A stretch of 64,000 nucleotides of DNA from positions 20,470,908 to 20,534,907 of the forward strand of contig NC_052357.1 in NCBI RefSeq assembly GCF_009727055.1, read 5' to 3'. Under the pieces are notes generated by a model, which saw only the letters and a program-made list of their open reading frames with translations, was not told the DNA's origin and ran no database searches. This DNA comes from Benincasa hispida. Taxonomy: Eukaryota > Streptophyta > Magnoliopsida > Cucurbitales > Cucurbitaceae. The position numbers and the translations under genes were made by a program. Below are positions 1 through 12,680 of the stretch, piece after piece; position 1 is the first letter of the stretch; each line of letters begins with the position of its first letter.

Positions 1-111
1 TGAACGTACGAGAGGAAATGAACATGCTAAAAATAGGCTTTTTTTCGACTTCAACGAGATTGACGTTATAGTAGCTCCACGGATCCGCCCTTCTATGATT
101 TCTATTCTCTA

Positions 112-207
<96 letters not shown>

Positions 208-2272
208 TTATTTAAGGGTTCTTGTGAATCGAATCTAATTGCTTGAAATTCCATCCAGTAAAATGGAAGAATTATAAATCGCCAAAATAATAGATAAGAA
301 TATCGCAAATAGACCCGCTTCGCCCCTCTCCCTATCGGTTGAGCTGCTTCGCTCCTTCGTCTCCTGACCTGGCATCTCTTTCGTTCAATAATGCCTTCGC
401 TTCGGCGTTCCCTGTTGCTCCGATCTCCCCTACGCCTAGGGCGTTGTCTGGGCCAAGAGCCATAGATAGTTGCTGTTTCCATTTGCTTGTTTTTTTTTCT
501 TGTTGTTGATACCGGCAAGACCCAGCCAGATGATGTCTGCTGGTTGGTAGTGAGAGGACTCTTAGTACCTTTCTAGTAGGAAGTAATCAGTGACTTTCTA
601 GATCAGACTGGACTGATACTAAAGAGAAGATAATAGGATTTTGCCTCAATAGGACAGAGTGAAGTGACCCAACAAGCAACGAACTTATCACATAGGCCAG
701 AGGATTCCAATCACCCGGCACAACATGTTTCTTCTCGGTAGCGAAACCATTATGTTGCCCAGGCTAGGACTACTCCAGAAGATCAGCAGTCGGGACCTGT
801 TGCTTCCCTTCCAGTCGCTTCCTCAGATTCTGGAAACTAATCTTCCCTGGTCTAAGGCAACACAACAGGAACAGGATGTGAGGCTTCGCCGAATGTGATT
901 GTTATTTCTCTCTAATACCGGGTGAAGAAGAAGAAACAAAACTCCACAAATTCTTTATACAAATCGAGGAGGCCAAAAGAATGGGAATGCTCTCGCGCCA
1001 GCAAGATATAGGCGGCAAAGCCAAAGCAATACTAAACAAGCAGGATTGTTGGTTTTTAGTGTCAAGAGGACTTAGTCGAAGTCTTCCTATCTTTGTTTGG
1101 TCGAAGCCGCTTATCTTGATGCTATAGATGGTCTAGCTAGAAATGCTAAAGCAATAGGGTGAGCTCGTTCAAAATGAGAAGACGTTTCATCTTTTGCGCT
1201 TAGAAAGGGGCGATTTAAGCAATGACGAAGGCTTGGGACATTGAATGGTGTCGGGGTTAACAAACTTTGACTTCTTAGCCGCTTACTTCTACTAATGTAG
1301 GGCTAAGTAGCGCCTTTTCCTTTAGGTCCAACGTAGCGTTGACAAAGAAGAAAGTGGGGTCAGTTTCAATCTTCTTCAGAGCTTGCTTGCATCTGATCTA
1401 AGCCTATCGCGCCTGCCCCCAACTTTCTATTGCTCCTGCCATTAACTCCTGTTTACCTTCTTCTTTAGCTTATTCGCTTCGTATCTATCATCCGGTAAGG
1501 TTTCTTTTGTCAGATACTCGATATATCGCTGTCTCCAATCCACTACATCGACAAATGCACATTCTGCTCGAGCGACGTTCAGTCTATGAATCCACAGTGG
1601 GACATTCGCAATTCAAAGTGGAATTTGGGGTCAAAGCCTAGATCAAAGGTGCCTAATAGTGGAAGCCAGACTTCTAGGGACAAAGGCATTTATTTATCCA
1701 TCAAGGGATCGAGCTATGACAGATCTTGCTCTGGCTGAGCCTACCGAGACGGACCCGACACGTGCTGTTTGAAGGCCTGTCTTACACCCGAAAGAGTCAT
1801 TCACTTTAACTATCTTAACTGAGAGAAAATCTAAATAGGTTATCACCGCTAATAAAAAATTGCTTGACCCGGCTTACCAATTCGATTAAAGAAAATGAAA
1901 GGGCTACGAAATACCTTTCGACAACTTACTAATAACGAAGCTTGGGACTCTCCACGCCTGTTAAGGCTAGTCATCATTAGCTCTTTGGCGCCCCTCCCTA
2001 TCGGTCGAGCTGCTTCGCTCAAACACGCCCGTCCGCAAAGACATCTACTGTGTTGCCTTATCTTTTGTCACTAGCTTCCGCCGCCAGAATAAAGGAAGAT
2101 GGTTCCACGCAGCCAAGGCATCTCTTCCTGCGCTAAGCGCATGTAATGCCAACGAACTTGGTTGACACTCTTGGCATGCCCAAGTCTTACTGAAGGAAAT
2201 CTTTATTCAAATCATAATCTTTCAGAAGCTGGCATCACTAGTTGACTCCTCCTCGTCGACAGCCAGCCAGCA

Positions 2273-2335
2273 GTTGTCGGACGGGACTTCCTTGCTTCAG
2301 CCTACCGCCTTGTCTTATCCCGCCCTTTCGACCAC
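2273..2335. repeat. Inverted repeat arm A inside organellar block
   Basis: The plus strand here (from about gtcggacgggacttcctt to cccgccctttcgac) is matched in reverse complement at about 4,937-5,000, with a handful of mismatches. The two arms are 2.6 kb apart. Mitochondrial genomes of plants commonly hold short dispersed repeats of this size. Confidence 0.75.
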
Positions 2336-4131
2336 CTTTCCTTACTTTAGGGCTTGCTTCCTTCGACCTAACGATAATGGAACTTCAAGCCCATTTAAGA
2401 AATCCGCTTTGTACCTTATTGTTGACCGAACCGGATGCACGCCAGGCCCAAATTCTCTCTCAGTCATTTGACGCTTCTTTTGTTAGGTCTCGACTTCTTC
2501 GCTAGTATCTTCCCAGTAGTTCATATAGAAGCTATAGCATTTCATTCCTATTCGTTGTTATGATGTTCCATATTCAAATAGCGGAGATTCACAAAGAAGT
2601 CTTGCGCTATTTACCAGTGATGGTATTATTGGACTGATCTTTTGGTGGGCGCCGAGAAGGTTTTTAGAACTTTTGGCCGAGCTCGAGCTCAGTCGAACTC
2701 TAATGTGCATAGGGCCCGGTGGAGGACCTGTGAACTGTCTTGGAGGTATGATTTTTGTTACCGCGGCAAAAGCTCTATTTGCCTCTGGCATTCTATGAGT
2801 CTCTTCCTTTTTACGTATGGCATCGCGGCTTAAGCCGCTGTTCCATTTTCTCGTTGACTCATCATGCAAAAGGTATGTCGTGCGCTTACTGATTCAATCA
2901 CAGCGGATACGCAATTAATTGCAAACAAACAATGGTGAATTGAACAGTTAGCAAATCCGTACCCCTAGCGGCCTATTCTCTAGTAGCTGATTCTAGACCG
3001 GCCTCCCACTCTCTTATGCAGCTACTTCAAAAAAACAGCCTATTATGGCTATGTAAAGGGACCGGCTTCCCAGAAAGGTTAATGCCCTAGGATTGGACTC
3101 ATCCCCAGTTTCCACAGATGGAGGGGCGAACTCCTCAACAAAAGAGGTGGAAAGCCTTCAATTAATGGGACATTTTGATCCCCTTTTCCTCTCACCCCAG
3201 TTCTGGTTCAGGAAAGAGTCAAATTAAGGATCTAACTTCGAAGCAATCTCTGGAGTTTTCCCTTATCCAAGATCTTCTTTCATTATATGGGCAATATCGA
3301 TCGACTTTAGTAGATCATATGGATGTAGAAAAAGCTTCGTATCGGTATCCTCTTCAGGACCGGTTGCTTCTGATTTTGGTTTATACGTTTGGAGAAACCT
3401 GCTAAGCCCGCCTTTCTTACCCGGTGTGAATCAATCTTTCAGCTCAAACTTTCCGTCTGGAGGCTGAAGGTCTATTCATCAGATAGGCGGATGGAAGCAA
3501 GAAAACGGCTGGAGCTCTTATTCTCTCAAGTAGAAGGGAGGAAGACTCAAGGGGCCACATTGAGTTCGCATGAGAAAGATGGGAGACTCCCCTGTACCTC
3601 TTTAGGGGAATGTATGAGTCAGTGACAATGCTTTCTTTTAAGAATGCATCTGGTTCCATCTTTCTTTCGTTAGTTAACCCACCTTTTTCTAAAAGGTTGA
3701 GTTATCTGTCATTTTCTTTAGGGTGGATCATGATGCAGAAACTGAGGCCCGAAATGTTCATATTTCTTTGGCCCCTCTTTCGAAATACGCTTCATCCTAT
3801 TAGAATTCAACAGAAAATGTTTGAACTTCGATCATGTCACGAGAGTGGATTCAGTTGGTTTCCTCGGTCATTCTACGTTCTTCCTAGTTTTATTTCTCAT
3901 TAAGAAGCACACCGGGTTTTAGTCAGAATAGGCAAGCAGTGTGCTTCTCCCTATCCTTTATATTTAGGAGCAGGATCCGCCCAAGAACGACCAGTCCCGT
4001 GGTGGTACGTAAGGCAAATTCCTCTTCATTCTGTTGTGCTCAGCGAAGGAACTGCCTAGCATACTTTTTCCGATTAACAGATGTCATTCCTCGAGGTCCC
4101 AATTCTGCATTCCATTATAGCTGTCAAACCC

Positions 4132-4171
4132 CATGACCTGAAGACTGCAGGTTCGAATCCTATCCCCGCCT
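4132..4171 (+). pseudogene. trnfM: 3' half of mitochondrial initiator tRNA-Met gene (CAT)
   Basis: From the anticodon CAT onward the sequence has the anticodon 3' strand, the variable loop, a T arm containing gttcgaatcc and an acceptor 3' strand ending ccccgcct. This matches my memory of plant mitochondrial trnfM, with one apparent change in the T stem region (cctatcc where cctgtcc is usual). The upstream half is replaced by unrelated sequence, so no D arm or 5' acceptor strand exists and the gene cannot be functional. It is the clearest single marker that the block is mitochondrial. Confidence 0.78.
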
Positions 4172-4936
4172 AATCAGTGGAACATTGTTCACCGGGATAA
4201 AAGGTTGGTCCCTCGTGGGCACGTTCCTCTCAGGGTCGGTGTGGTCTAATCGAAGTCAACTGACTCACATAGAATATGGGGTGAGAAACCACAGAAAATG
4301 AATCTGCTAATTCAGGTTACAGATTCGGTCAAGAGGAAGAAACCTTCAACTATATGTAACCACTTCTTGAAGAACCTCTTCTCCCTTTCTTTTCTGTACA
4401 AAGGATCCCCCCTCCCGCTAGTTGGTTGGTTGGACTCTCTCACTAGACTCTTTGTTTTACCGCATTCACACCAAAAGGAAATAAAGGAGAGTCAGTCTCG
4501 CTACCTCTTTAGTTGCCGCCCCCTACTTGCTCATTCGAAATGACTACCACAAGAAAGTCGCTCCTATCTCTAAGGGGGCCGAGTGAGATTGTCATGGCGC
4601 AAAAGCAGATATGGTCCGGCCGTTCCATCATGAGGGAATGTCCCAGACTCTCTTAAGTCGTAAGCGAGAACATCTTTGGCACCTACGGTAGAGATCGGAG
4701 GTATTTGGTCGTTGTTTGATTAGCCTCACGAAACTGTAAAACATTCTTTCTAGTGCTCCTAGGGGATAATAAGAGCTTCAGCTGTTTTCTGTGACTCGTA
4801 AAGTAAAGTGAGACCACATAAAGAGCTCTTCCTCATTCAGTCAGATTATTCAGTAAGATATGGTTTGACCCTTTTTCTTTTTTTTTTCATCTTCATGGTA
4901 GGCTAGTTGGAACGGAGTCTTAAACTATGGACCGAG

Positions 4937-5000
4937 GTCCGAAAGGGCGGGATAAGACAAGGCGGCTAGGCTGAAGGCAAGGAAGTCCTGTCCGGCAACT
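4937..5000. repeat. Inverted repeat arm B inside organellar block
   Basis: Reverse-complement partner of 2,273-2,335. The shared core reads gggcgggataagacaaggcg on this strand. Confidence 0.75.
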
Positions 5001-5209
5001 GCCGGCTAGCGTATGCCACTGGGTCCATCAAGTATGCCACTGAAGGGTCTGCTTCCCTAGTCTTAGCGGAAAGCTAGCGATCGCCAATTTTGTCATTCCT
5101 TCAATCCAATCTCACGGACTTGTTACATTTCGAACTTCAAGTGATCGATCGGTTTCTACTCTGCCAGACGGAGACCGGCTTCTCCGGCCCCATTTTGCGT
5201 CGATGTTAA

Positions 5210-5480
<271 letters not shown>

Positions 5481-5929
5481 AGGACAGAGAAAACTCTCGT
5501 ACTTCTCCAAACACGATCCAAAGTTCCGATGATCTCAAGTCCCTCTCTCGTGATAGGTAGAGAATCCGACCTTTCCTTGACCTTAATTGATGGCGTAGCT
5601 GGAAAGCCACGTTTTCTTCAAGCGAGCTGTCTTTCGAGATTTTTGGGTTGCATGCCCAAAGCAATGTTTTTTTTTGTAGATTGAGATGGATTGATCTTCG
5701 CTATTGTGCACCTTCCAACTACCTGTTGATGCTGCGGTTTTTTAAGATGTTTAAAAGGTCCCTAAACTTGAAGTGATTTTTTTTATTAGTTTATATAATT
5801 GTATGACATTTTAAATTAGAAATATCATTTTCAAGAGAAATTTTTTAATATTATTGTTTAATTTTTAATTTTTTATATAATTATTTATAAGAATAGAAAT
5901 AATAGTATTTGAATGTCCTTTTAAACTTA

Positions 5930-6692
5930 TGAAAAAAAAATATCTTTTTGATTCCCCAGTTTCTAGGAATAAGTTTAATTGGTCTCTAATATTTCAAATT
6001 AATCAATTTAGTCTTAAGTTTTTAAGAATAGGTTTAAAGAGTCTCTTCACTAATAAAACTAATAAATTTAGTGGACTAAATGATGAAGTGGCAAGATGAC
6101 GTAGAAAAATAAATATTTTTAACTTTTTCCATCTTCTCTCTCCTCTGAATCCCCCATTTCCATCCTCTCTTTGTCTCAAGGAAATTCAGGTGTGAATTGA
6201 AATATCAATCTCTTTTTGAAACCATTTAAAAATATATATGTGTATATCATTTACAAAATTTTACATTGTTCTTAAGAAACAAGATATCAAGTATACTCAA
6301 AAATTATTTTGATAAATTTCAAGGAGGAAGTATAATCTCAATTTTACTCTCTTTTTCTAGGGCTCCTTGCTTGAAAGAAATAGGCAGAAGGGTGATTTGT
6401 TTCTTTTAATTGTGGAAAAAAGAGGTTGTGGCTCCAAAAAAAATGAAATATTTAAAAATATGAGAAAGAGGAGGAAAAGAAGAGAGAAGATGAAAAAAAA
6501 TTAAAAATATTTATTTTTTCCATATCATCTTGTCACTTCATCGTTTAGTGCATTAAACTTATTAGTTTATCAGTAGAGAGACTTTTTAAACTCATTCTCA
6601 AGAACTTAGACACTAAAATTGTCAATTTGAAATATTAAGGACCAAATACATCTATTCTTGAAAACTCAGGGACTAAAAATATATTTTTCCTT
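5930..6692. repeat. Long foldback element (MITE-like)
   Basis: The left arm (about 5,930-6,150) is complementary to the right arm (about 6,465-6,692) over roughly 190-220 bp with scattered mismatches. Shared landmarks are atatttcaaatt, gatgaagtg(g/a)caagatga and catcttctctct near the loop. The loop is about 300 bp. There is no coding potential. Long terminal inverted repeats without an obvious short target duplication suggest a Mutator-like foldback, but the family is not resolved. Confidence 0.72.
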
Positions 6693-7087
6693 AAACTTAT
6701 TCTTATCAATTTAAAGACTAAAAGCATACATTGTGAAAATTTAGAAACCAAATATACTTATTCTTTAAAATCCGAGAACATCAGAAAGTGCATTTCAAAA
6801 ACTCATAAATTAAACCCATATTTTTCAAAATTTGAGGCTAAGAAATTAATTTTTTTTTATTTTTTTGGTAAAAGAAAACATGAAGTACTCAACTTTAGTT
6901 TGCGCTTTTACCAACTATGATCAACTATATCATCAACTAAAAAAAATTGAAAAGAAAATCAGTAAATTTTGTAGGTAAATTATTCATATATTGTTGTGAT
7001 TACATATAAATTTTGTATAATATAATTACACTTGATAAGTGACCACCATAAAACGAAGCCACTCTAATTCCCGGAATTTTCACACCT
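6693..7087. other. A+T-rich intergenic DNA, downstream of the small gene
   Basis: No coding frame, RNA gene or recognisable repeat is visible. It includes the presumed 3' flank of the minus-strand gene at 7,088-7,420. Confidence 0.5.
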
Positions 7088-7420
7088 TTAAAAGCGAAAT
7101 CGAAAATCCGCCGCCATCGCCGCCGCCGCAGGTTTCTTGGTCCGGTAATCGATGATGGAAATTCCGCCGTACCTCTCAGCGGCTTCTTTGCTATTAATTG
7201 TCGTCTTAACTTCTCGAACACCGGCCGCCGTGGTATTGACAGAGCACTCAAAGAACATAGTGGGATCAGAGATGTTTTTGTACAGGTGGAGGTGGTGAAT
7301 CTCGCCGTCGTAGGGGAGTTTTTTGTGAAGGGCAGGTAGAGGTTGCGGTGGTCGGGAAGTTTTGGTTCTTGTTCGTTCGACGAAGTAATGGTATTCTTCT
7401 CGCTGCCAGAAAGCTGCCAT
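7088..7420 (-). CDS. Small protein of unknown function, single exon, 110 aa
   Basis: I do not recognise the family. The frame opens at an ATG at 7,420 and closes at 7,088. Several signs favour a real gene. The segment is clearly richer in G+C than its flanks, and codon use looks plant-like. A good TATA box lies on the same strand (7,511-7,517), about 95 bp before the ATG, which leaves room for a short leader. The protein has a basic, proline-containing N-terminal third, a middle region with HHLHLYKNISDP, and a segment with ERYGGISIIDYRTKK. It ends in an Ala-rich stretch and FRFRF. There is no signal peptide or membrane helix. An overlapping frame at 7,000-7,251 is probably a shadow. It could be a lineage-specific gene; transcript evidence would settle it. 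Confidence 0.6.
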   Translation of the reverse strand: MAAFWQREEYHYFVERTRTKTSRPPQPLPALHKKLPYDGEIHHLHLYKNISDPTMFFECSVNTTAAGVREVKTTINSKEAAERYGGISIIDYRTKKPAAAAMAADFRFRF

Positions 7421-7510
7421 GGATTCCGGCGAAGATGCAGAGAGTGGAATATGTAGTAATTGAAGTTGTGCGTTTGTTTTATGAAGAGGGTGAAGGATTG
7501 TGGGGTTCCT

Positions 7511-7517
7511 TTTTATA
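7511..7517 (-). promoter_or_regulatory. TATA box of the small gene
   Basis: On the minus strand the sequence reads ctataaaaagg, a canonical plant TATA context. Transcription would be expected about 30 bp downstream (near 7,480), about 60 bp before the ATG at 7,420. Confidence 0.55.
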
Positions 7518-7520
7518 GGG

Positions 7521-7918
7521 TGAAGGAATATGTGTTTTTTTCTAAGGTAAAGTGAGTCTTAATTTCTCTTTTTGATTTGATTTGATTTAAGTGGTAGTGT
7601 TGATCCTATAGGGTTGGATGGCTAAAAATATGTTCTTTTTTCAAGTGGGCTAAATAATATATGTTTAGTGTTTAAAAGTAGGTGTCGTATCTAACACATA
7701 ACAACATAAGTCACCCATATTATTGTAATAAGATGTGTAACAAACGTAATCAAGTAAGCAATAAACAAAGATAAAAAGATACAAAGATTAGTAACTCATT
7801 TCGATGTAATATCACCTACGTTTAGAGGATCGTATGCCCAAAGGAAAGAGATTTCATAATATAAAATTAAGCATGACATAGTATTTATGTGTTGAACAAT
7901 TTCTACTATGACACACAC
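7521..7918. other. Intergenic DNA upstream of the small gene
   Basis: A+T-rich, with gatttgatttgattt repeats at about 7,573-7,590. No gene or known element is seen. Confidence 0.4.
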
Positions 7919-8065
7919 TATTGGGATTTATGTCCTAAATCTTTTATTTTTAATCTTATAAACATTATTATTTATTAATAAAATAAAGAGGTATTTTATT
8001 CATTTACTAGTCTTGCATATGTTAATTCAATAAACTAAGATCCATAGTTATTTAGGTGTAACTTG
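7919..8065 (+). mobile_element. Copia LTR fragment, 5' end only
   Basis: Begins ttgggatttatgtcctaaa, matching the start of the LTR at 13,969 (ttggattttatgtcctaaa), and continues with related sequence to about cttgaacaatatgtag. Then similarity is lost. No terminal CA or target duplication is visible. Confidence 0.6.
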
Positions 8066-9552
8066 AACAATATGTAGTAGAATATACAATTGGGTCGACT
8101 ATTAGCTTTAATTAATTGATTCATTAATCTAATAGGGTGAAATTAGTTCTGAGGATATTTCTCTTCTAATTATTCTCCAGCTTTTATTATATATATATAT
8201 ATGTATATGTATATATATATATTTGTATTTAATCATATACATCTTTCGATTTATAATACTTTAATGAATTGGAACATCAATCCTATTGACGATTTTCTTT
8301 TGCTCATCACTCTGTTGAAACTTTCTACCATACATATTTGCAATTTGTAAATTGAAAATTCACACAACTTATTTTATAATATTAATAATTTTTTTAAAAA
8401 AATAGCATCATTGTAGAAATTATTTTGAAAACGGCAGCAATATCAAACTAACAAATTTATGTCAATGGGAAAGCACAACAAAAAACACATTGTGTTCTAT
8501 GCTTCATGGTGTGTCAAGTTCTAAGGCCACAATGTTGAATGATTCTCTTTGCTGAGAATCTTCTTTGAACTTCAAATAGATTTTTGGTTCAACCTATTTG
8601 GATTACTAGAGTTCTACCAATTCTAACAAATTTGATGCCATTGATCTTTCTATCCACTTTGCTTTGATTTTGGGGTTTCCCTAGATATGGCCTTAAGATT
8701 TCAAAACAGTAAGGTTTTTACCCATTTCTTACTTTGTACCATTAATAGAAGCATTTTACACACCTTTCTCTTCAATTTTAGGTAGAAGTTTCAAATATTT
8801 ATCCTTTAAGAAAATATTGAGTTTAATGTTTGAGATGAAATATTTTTTAAAGATAAGATTCTCACTTTCATTTACAAAACCAACAACCATTTGTTTCAGA
8901 CTACTCGAGATTCGAGATGGACCAAGATCGAGAAGAAATAGAATGGAATAACGAACATGAGAATTAGTTTTATAGAATAAACTTTTAGTGTGAATAAAAT
9001 TTTAAAGTACTCTCATTTTATGTTCAGCCATATCACAACATTTTAAAAGAAGCAAAGAGTTTAACTCAGTGGTGATTGGCATGCACTCCTTTTCTTAAAA
9101 TAGAATGTTCGATCCATCATCTCTTTGTATTGTTGTACTAAAAAAAGTAAATACGATAATATAGATAGACTATTTATCATATACTCCATTAAAAATATGA
9201 CAAAAACATTGTTAAAGAATCTAAACTAATAGTTTAAGTCACATTTTTTTTAGTTTCATAAATATATTATAGAATTAATTAATAAAATGATGGATTAACA
9301 TTTTTTAAGTGAAAAATTAATTTTGGTTATAAACTTTATATTGATATAGGTTTTTTATTCTTTTAGTATTGTATAATAAACTTTTGAACTATTAATTTTG
9401 TGTCCATAAATCCAACTTAGAAATTTATTACTTGAAAGTTTATCGATATATTGTACACTTCTTAAAATCCAAGTATCTATTAGATACAACTCTAACCATT
9501 TTTGGTGTGGATAATTATTTTATTTTTTTTATTTTTTCACTCTTACAATTAT
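8066..9552. other. A+T-rich intergenic DNA with one SINE
   Basis: Contains an AT dinucleotide tract at about 8,189-8,222 (atatat with atgtat interruptions) and a SINE-like repeat at 9,050-9,147. No coding frame of note is present. Confidence 0.45.
9050..9147 (+). mobile_element. SINE (tRNA-derived), probably partial
   Basis: Reads as a degenerate RNA polymerase III promoter: an A-box-like tttaactcagtggtgattgg, then a B-box-like atgttcgatcc about 40 bp on, ending tgttgtactaaaaaaa. The same end (ttgtactaaaaaa) closes the copy at 44,592-44,681. Confidence 0.55.
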
Positions 9553-11455
9553 AGATACTGTACAAATAATTTATTTATCTAATAAAATAAGAGGCATTTT
9601 ATTTGATATTTATTAGCATTAACCCACAAAACCAATAAACTAATATTCAAGGTTATCTTCTGTAACTTAAACATGTATGTGGAGACATACAGGTAGATCA
9701 TGTTTAAATAATAACTTAAACGGTATGTAGTTGATGGATAGAATGAGTACCTACCTTATCCTAGTGACACTACGAATACAGTTTGCTTTGTAGTTGTTAC
9801 AATTATTGTAAAGTGTTACAAATGATCTGATTCTAATCATTCATATAGAGACATGTGAGTGGAGGTATTCCATACAAAGAGTTTGTGTAAGATCGAACCA
9901 TGAAATGAATAGTTCTCAATATAACATCGTTGATAGAAGAGACTTACATTTTACCATGATGACCATAGGTGACTTGACCTGAATCCTAAGTAAGTTGTGA
10001 ACTCCTGTCTATGAAAGCGGTCCTTTAATCTGCATGGGTGAGAGTGGTCAGTTTCACCAACTCAATATGCCTACCATTTTGAGGATTTTTCTTATTGGGG
10101 AGTTGGGAACACAATTACAGAAGAAGGAATTCGCTCCTTCTTTATAGTTAGAGCAAATAGAGAAATTGTTCCCTTAAGGACTGATTATGGGGCTTAAACA
10201 TTGTGGCGTCACACTCTCTCTTGGCCCGAGAGGGGTTCGATCATAGTTGGACATGACTTATTATTTATTAGTGGGACTAGTAGTACTTAAGGAATTAGAT
10301 GGAACAATAGGGGCAAAACGATAATTTTGGCTCAACTATACTTATGAGCAATTGTTGAAGGGTCAATGCACCGTTGATTGGTTATATCCAATGGACACAG
10401 AAATACATTTGTAGTGCAAAGAGTGCAGCAATTGGTTTTTAGTGGAGTGACCGACAATTAATGGAACTTGGTTACAATTAGTTAATCAAGTACCATTGGA
10501 GCTTCAATCTATAGGTCCATAAGATCCCTTCGGTAGCTCACTTGGGATAAATGAGAATCGAATTAATTTTGAATTAATTTGAATAGTTCAAATTAATTGA
10601 AGGAATTAATTATATATGATATAATTAATATAATGTATATGATACATTATAATATAAAATTTTATTTGAGAGGAAATAAATATTTGAATTTGATTCAAAT
10701 ATTATTTATATGAATGTGATTCATATAAAAACTATAGGTTAAATTTAATATGAATTTGATTCATATGAAATACTATAGGTTTAAATGAGAGAATAATAAA
10801 CTATAGGTTATATTATATATGATATAATATAAACTATAGGTTATATGTTATATTTAATATAACATAAGGTTAGTTATATATATTTATATATTTAATATTA
10901 AATTCATATTTTGGATTTAAAATTAAATTAGGGGAGGGAGTTAATAACTCCCTCAACCCACTCTCTCATTTAAACGTGAAAGTTGGTTTCACGTAAGGGT
11001 GATTTTTTACAGAGATTACATCTTCTTCACAGAAGGATCGTAGTTCCTCTTAATTACAATACTCACAAGAACTCTATGTAATTTCCTCTCTAAAAACTCT
11101 TTTCCCTTCCAAAATTATTATCGAAGCCCATAACTCTTGTTGATTCTTACCCTCCGAGAATATCGAGGTAACCCGGTGGTGGTGTGCGGTTGCACAGTTC
11201 GTGGTTTCAAGAGAAGAGTCCAGGTCGTTGTTGTTCGAGTAGTACGTTGGAGAGAAGACGTGAAGAACTTGGTCTTCGAGGGTAAATAATCGCTTCCCTT
11301 TGTTTCTCTCTATGTACTGTGTGAATAGCATGTTGTTTATATGAATGTTTATCATAAATTTCCATCATCCCTGATTTGGTATTGTTCTTTAAAATAAATT
11401 GAGAGATACGATTACCTTTCACGCTTTCGCTTCGGTTTTCAAAACCTTCAAATTG
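9553..11455 (+). mobile_element. Copia LTR, solo, 5'-truncated and degraded
   Basis: Colinear with the LTR at 13,969-16,066. Both contain the run through tagtgacactacgaatac / tggtaacactattggatg, tagttgttaca, the gtgag/gtggg block, gacttgacctgaatcctaag and ctcgagaggg-like phrases. It ends near tttcgcttcggttttcaaaa and lacks internal coding sequence. The first 50 bp or so of the LTR are missing and no target duplication is seen. The stretch 10,590-10,910 inside it is extremely A+T-rich with repeated gattcatat and ataggtta words. Confidence 0.7.
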
Positions 11456-11545
11456 TTGGATCCCCAATTGTTTAATAGACAAGCGAAATATCTAATTTAT
11501 TTTTAAAAAAAAAAAAAGATAAATATCTAAGGTAGTACGATTTTA

Positions 11546-12046
11546 GGCCACATATACACTGATTGAAAAGTAATCCATCAATTATAATATAAAATATAGA
11601 CCCTAGTTGATTACTTTTGTTGTTGTTTACCTGCTTTCTGCAATCGTAATGAGATGTGAGGCATGCCTTGAAATTTATAATCAAATCGTGTAATTTGATT
11701 GAGGAATAAAAGTTGTTCAATCTGATTGTAGTCAAAATTATGTGGATTCACTGCCTTTACCGTTATCGTCACAGATAGTGTTTCCGTAACAATATGAAAA
11801 TTATCAATTTGTTGCATTTATTGTTACCTTTACCATTAGTATTACCGTTATCGCTAGGGTTAAACAATAACAGTAACTGATGGTAACGGTAACAATAACA
11901 ATAAAATGTGACAGATTCATAATTCTAAGTAAACACGATCAAAAGAAATCCAATTGTGTTTGCGATCCAGGCCTATTATGATTTATCCATCAATGAAATC
12001 TCATTACAATTACACCAATTTTCATTATGATTTGGTAAACATGGCT
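11546..12046. mobile_element. Tourist-like MITE copy 1 (PIF/Harbinger-type)
   Basis: About 500 bp, starting ggccacatatacact and ending gtaaacatggct, with TTA duplicated on both sides (11,543-11,545 and 12,047-12,049). Terminal repeats beginning GGCC with a TTA/TAA target site are the PIF/Harbinger Tourist signature. The interior is an imperfect foldback rich in gttaccgtta-like words. It is non-coding. Related copies lie at 12,161-12,677 and 43,858-44,480. Confidence 0.8.
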
Positions 12047-12160
12047 TTAGTTAGTACGAATGGTTTTGTCAACTTGAACATACTCCACTTGTTAAAAAAT
12101 TTGTGTTCAACCAAGAAGTTAGAAGACCAAATTTAATCCTCTACCTCTTTTTTCAACTAA

Positions 12161-12677
12161 GACCATGTTTATTTCCCTAAAAACGTAATCCATCGATGGA
12201 ATCTAAAAAGTATGCCCTTTGATTACATTTTCTATTGTTTATTTATGTTCTATAAACGTAATGAAATATGGGGCCCACAAATAAATTTATAATCAACAAA
12301 TGCTATTCGATTACGGAGATGAGGGTAATCAATCTGATTTTTTTAAAACTTAAGTGGGACCCTCTAGGAGACTTTGTTACCGCTATAGATACTATTACTT
12401 TTCCAGTAAGAGAATTATGAATTTATCACGTTTATTGTTACCGTTATAATTACCGTTGTCGATTGACCCTAAATGGTAACGATAAGAAAACAATGATACT
12501 AGATAATGTAAAGTAAACAACCTCAATCGTAATCAAATAACCTTTGCATAATGCCTTAAATAAGTGTGATCAAAAGCAATCTAATTATGTTTTCAATTAA
12601 GGTCTATTGTGATTGATACATCAATAGAATCTCATTATGATTACACCAATTTTGATTACGAATGGATAGACATGGCC
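12161..12677. mobile_element. Tourist-like MITE copy 2
   Basis: Starts gaccatgtttat and ends atagacatggcc, flanked by TAA on both sides (12,158-12,160 and 12,678-12,680). Internal words (aatccatcgatgga, gttaccgttat, aatggtaacgataa) are shared with copies 1 and 3. It sits about 115 bp from copy 1. Confidence 0.8.
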
Positions 12678-12680
12678 TAA

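Noticed and set aside
3175..3903. Open frames of 76 and 97 residues in the organellar block as mitochondrial genes
   Set aside because: No similarity to any mitochondrial protein I can recall; frames of this length occur by chance at this base composition.
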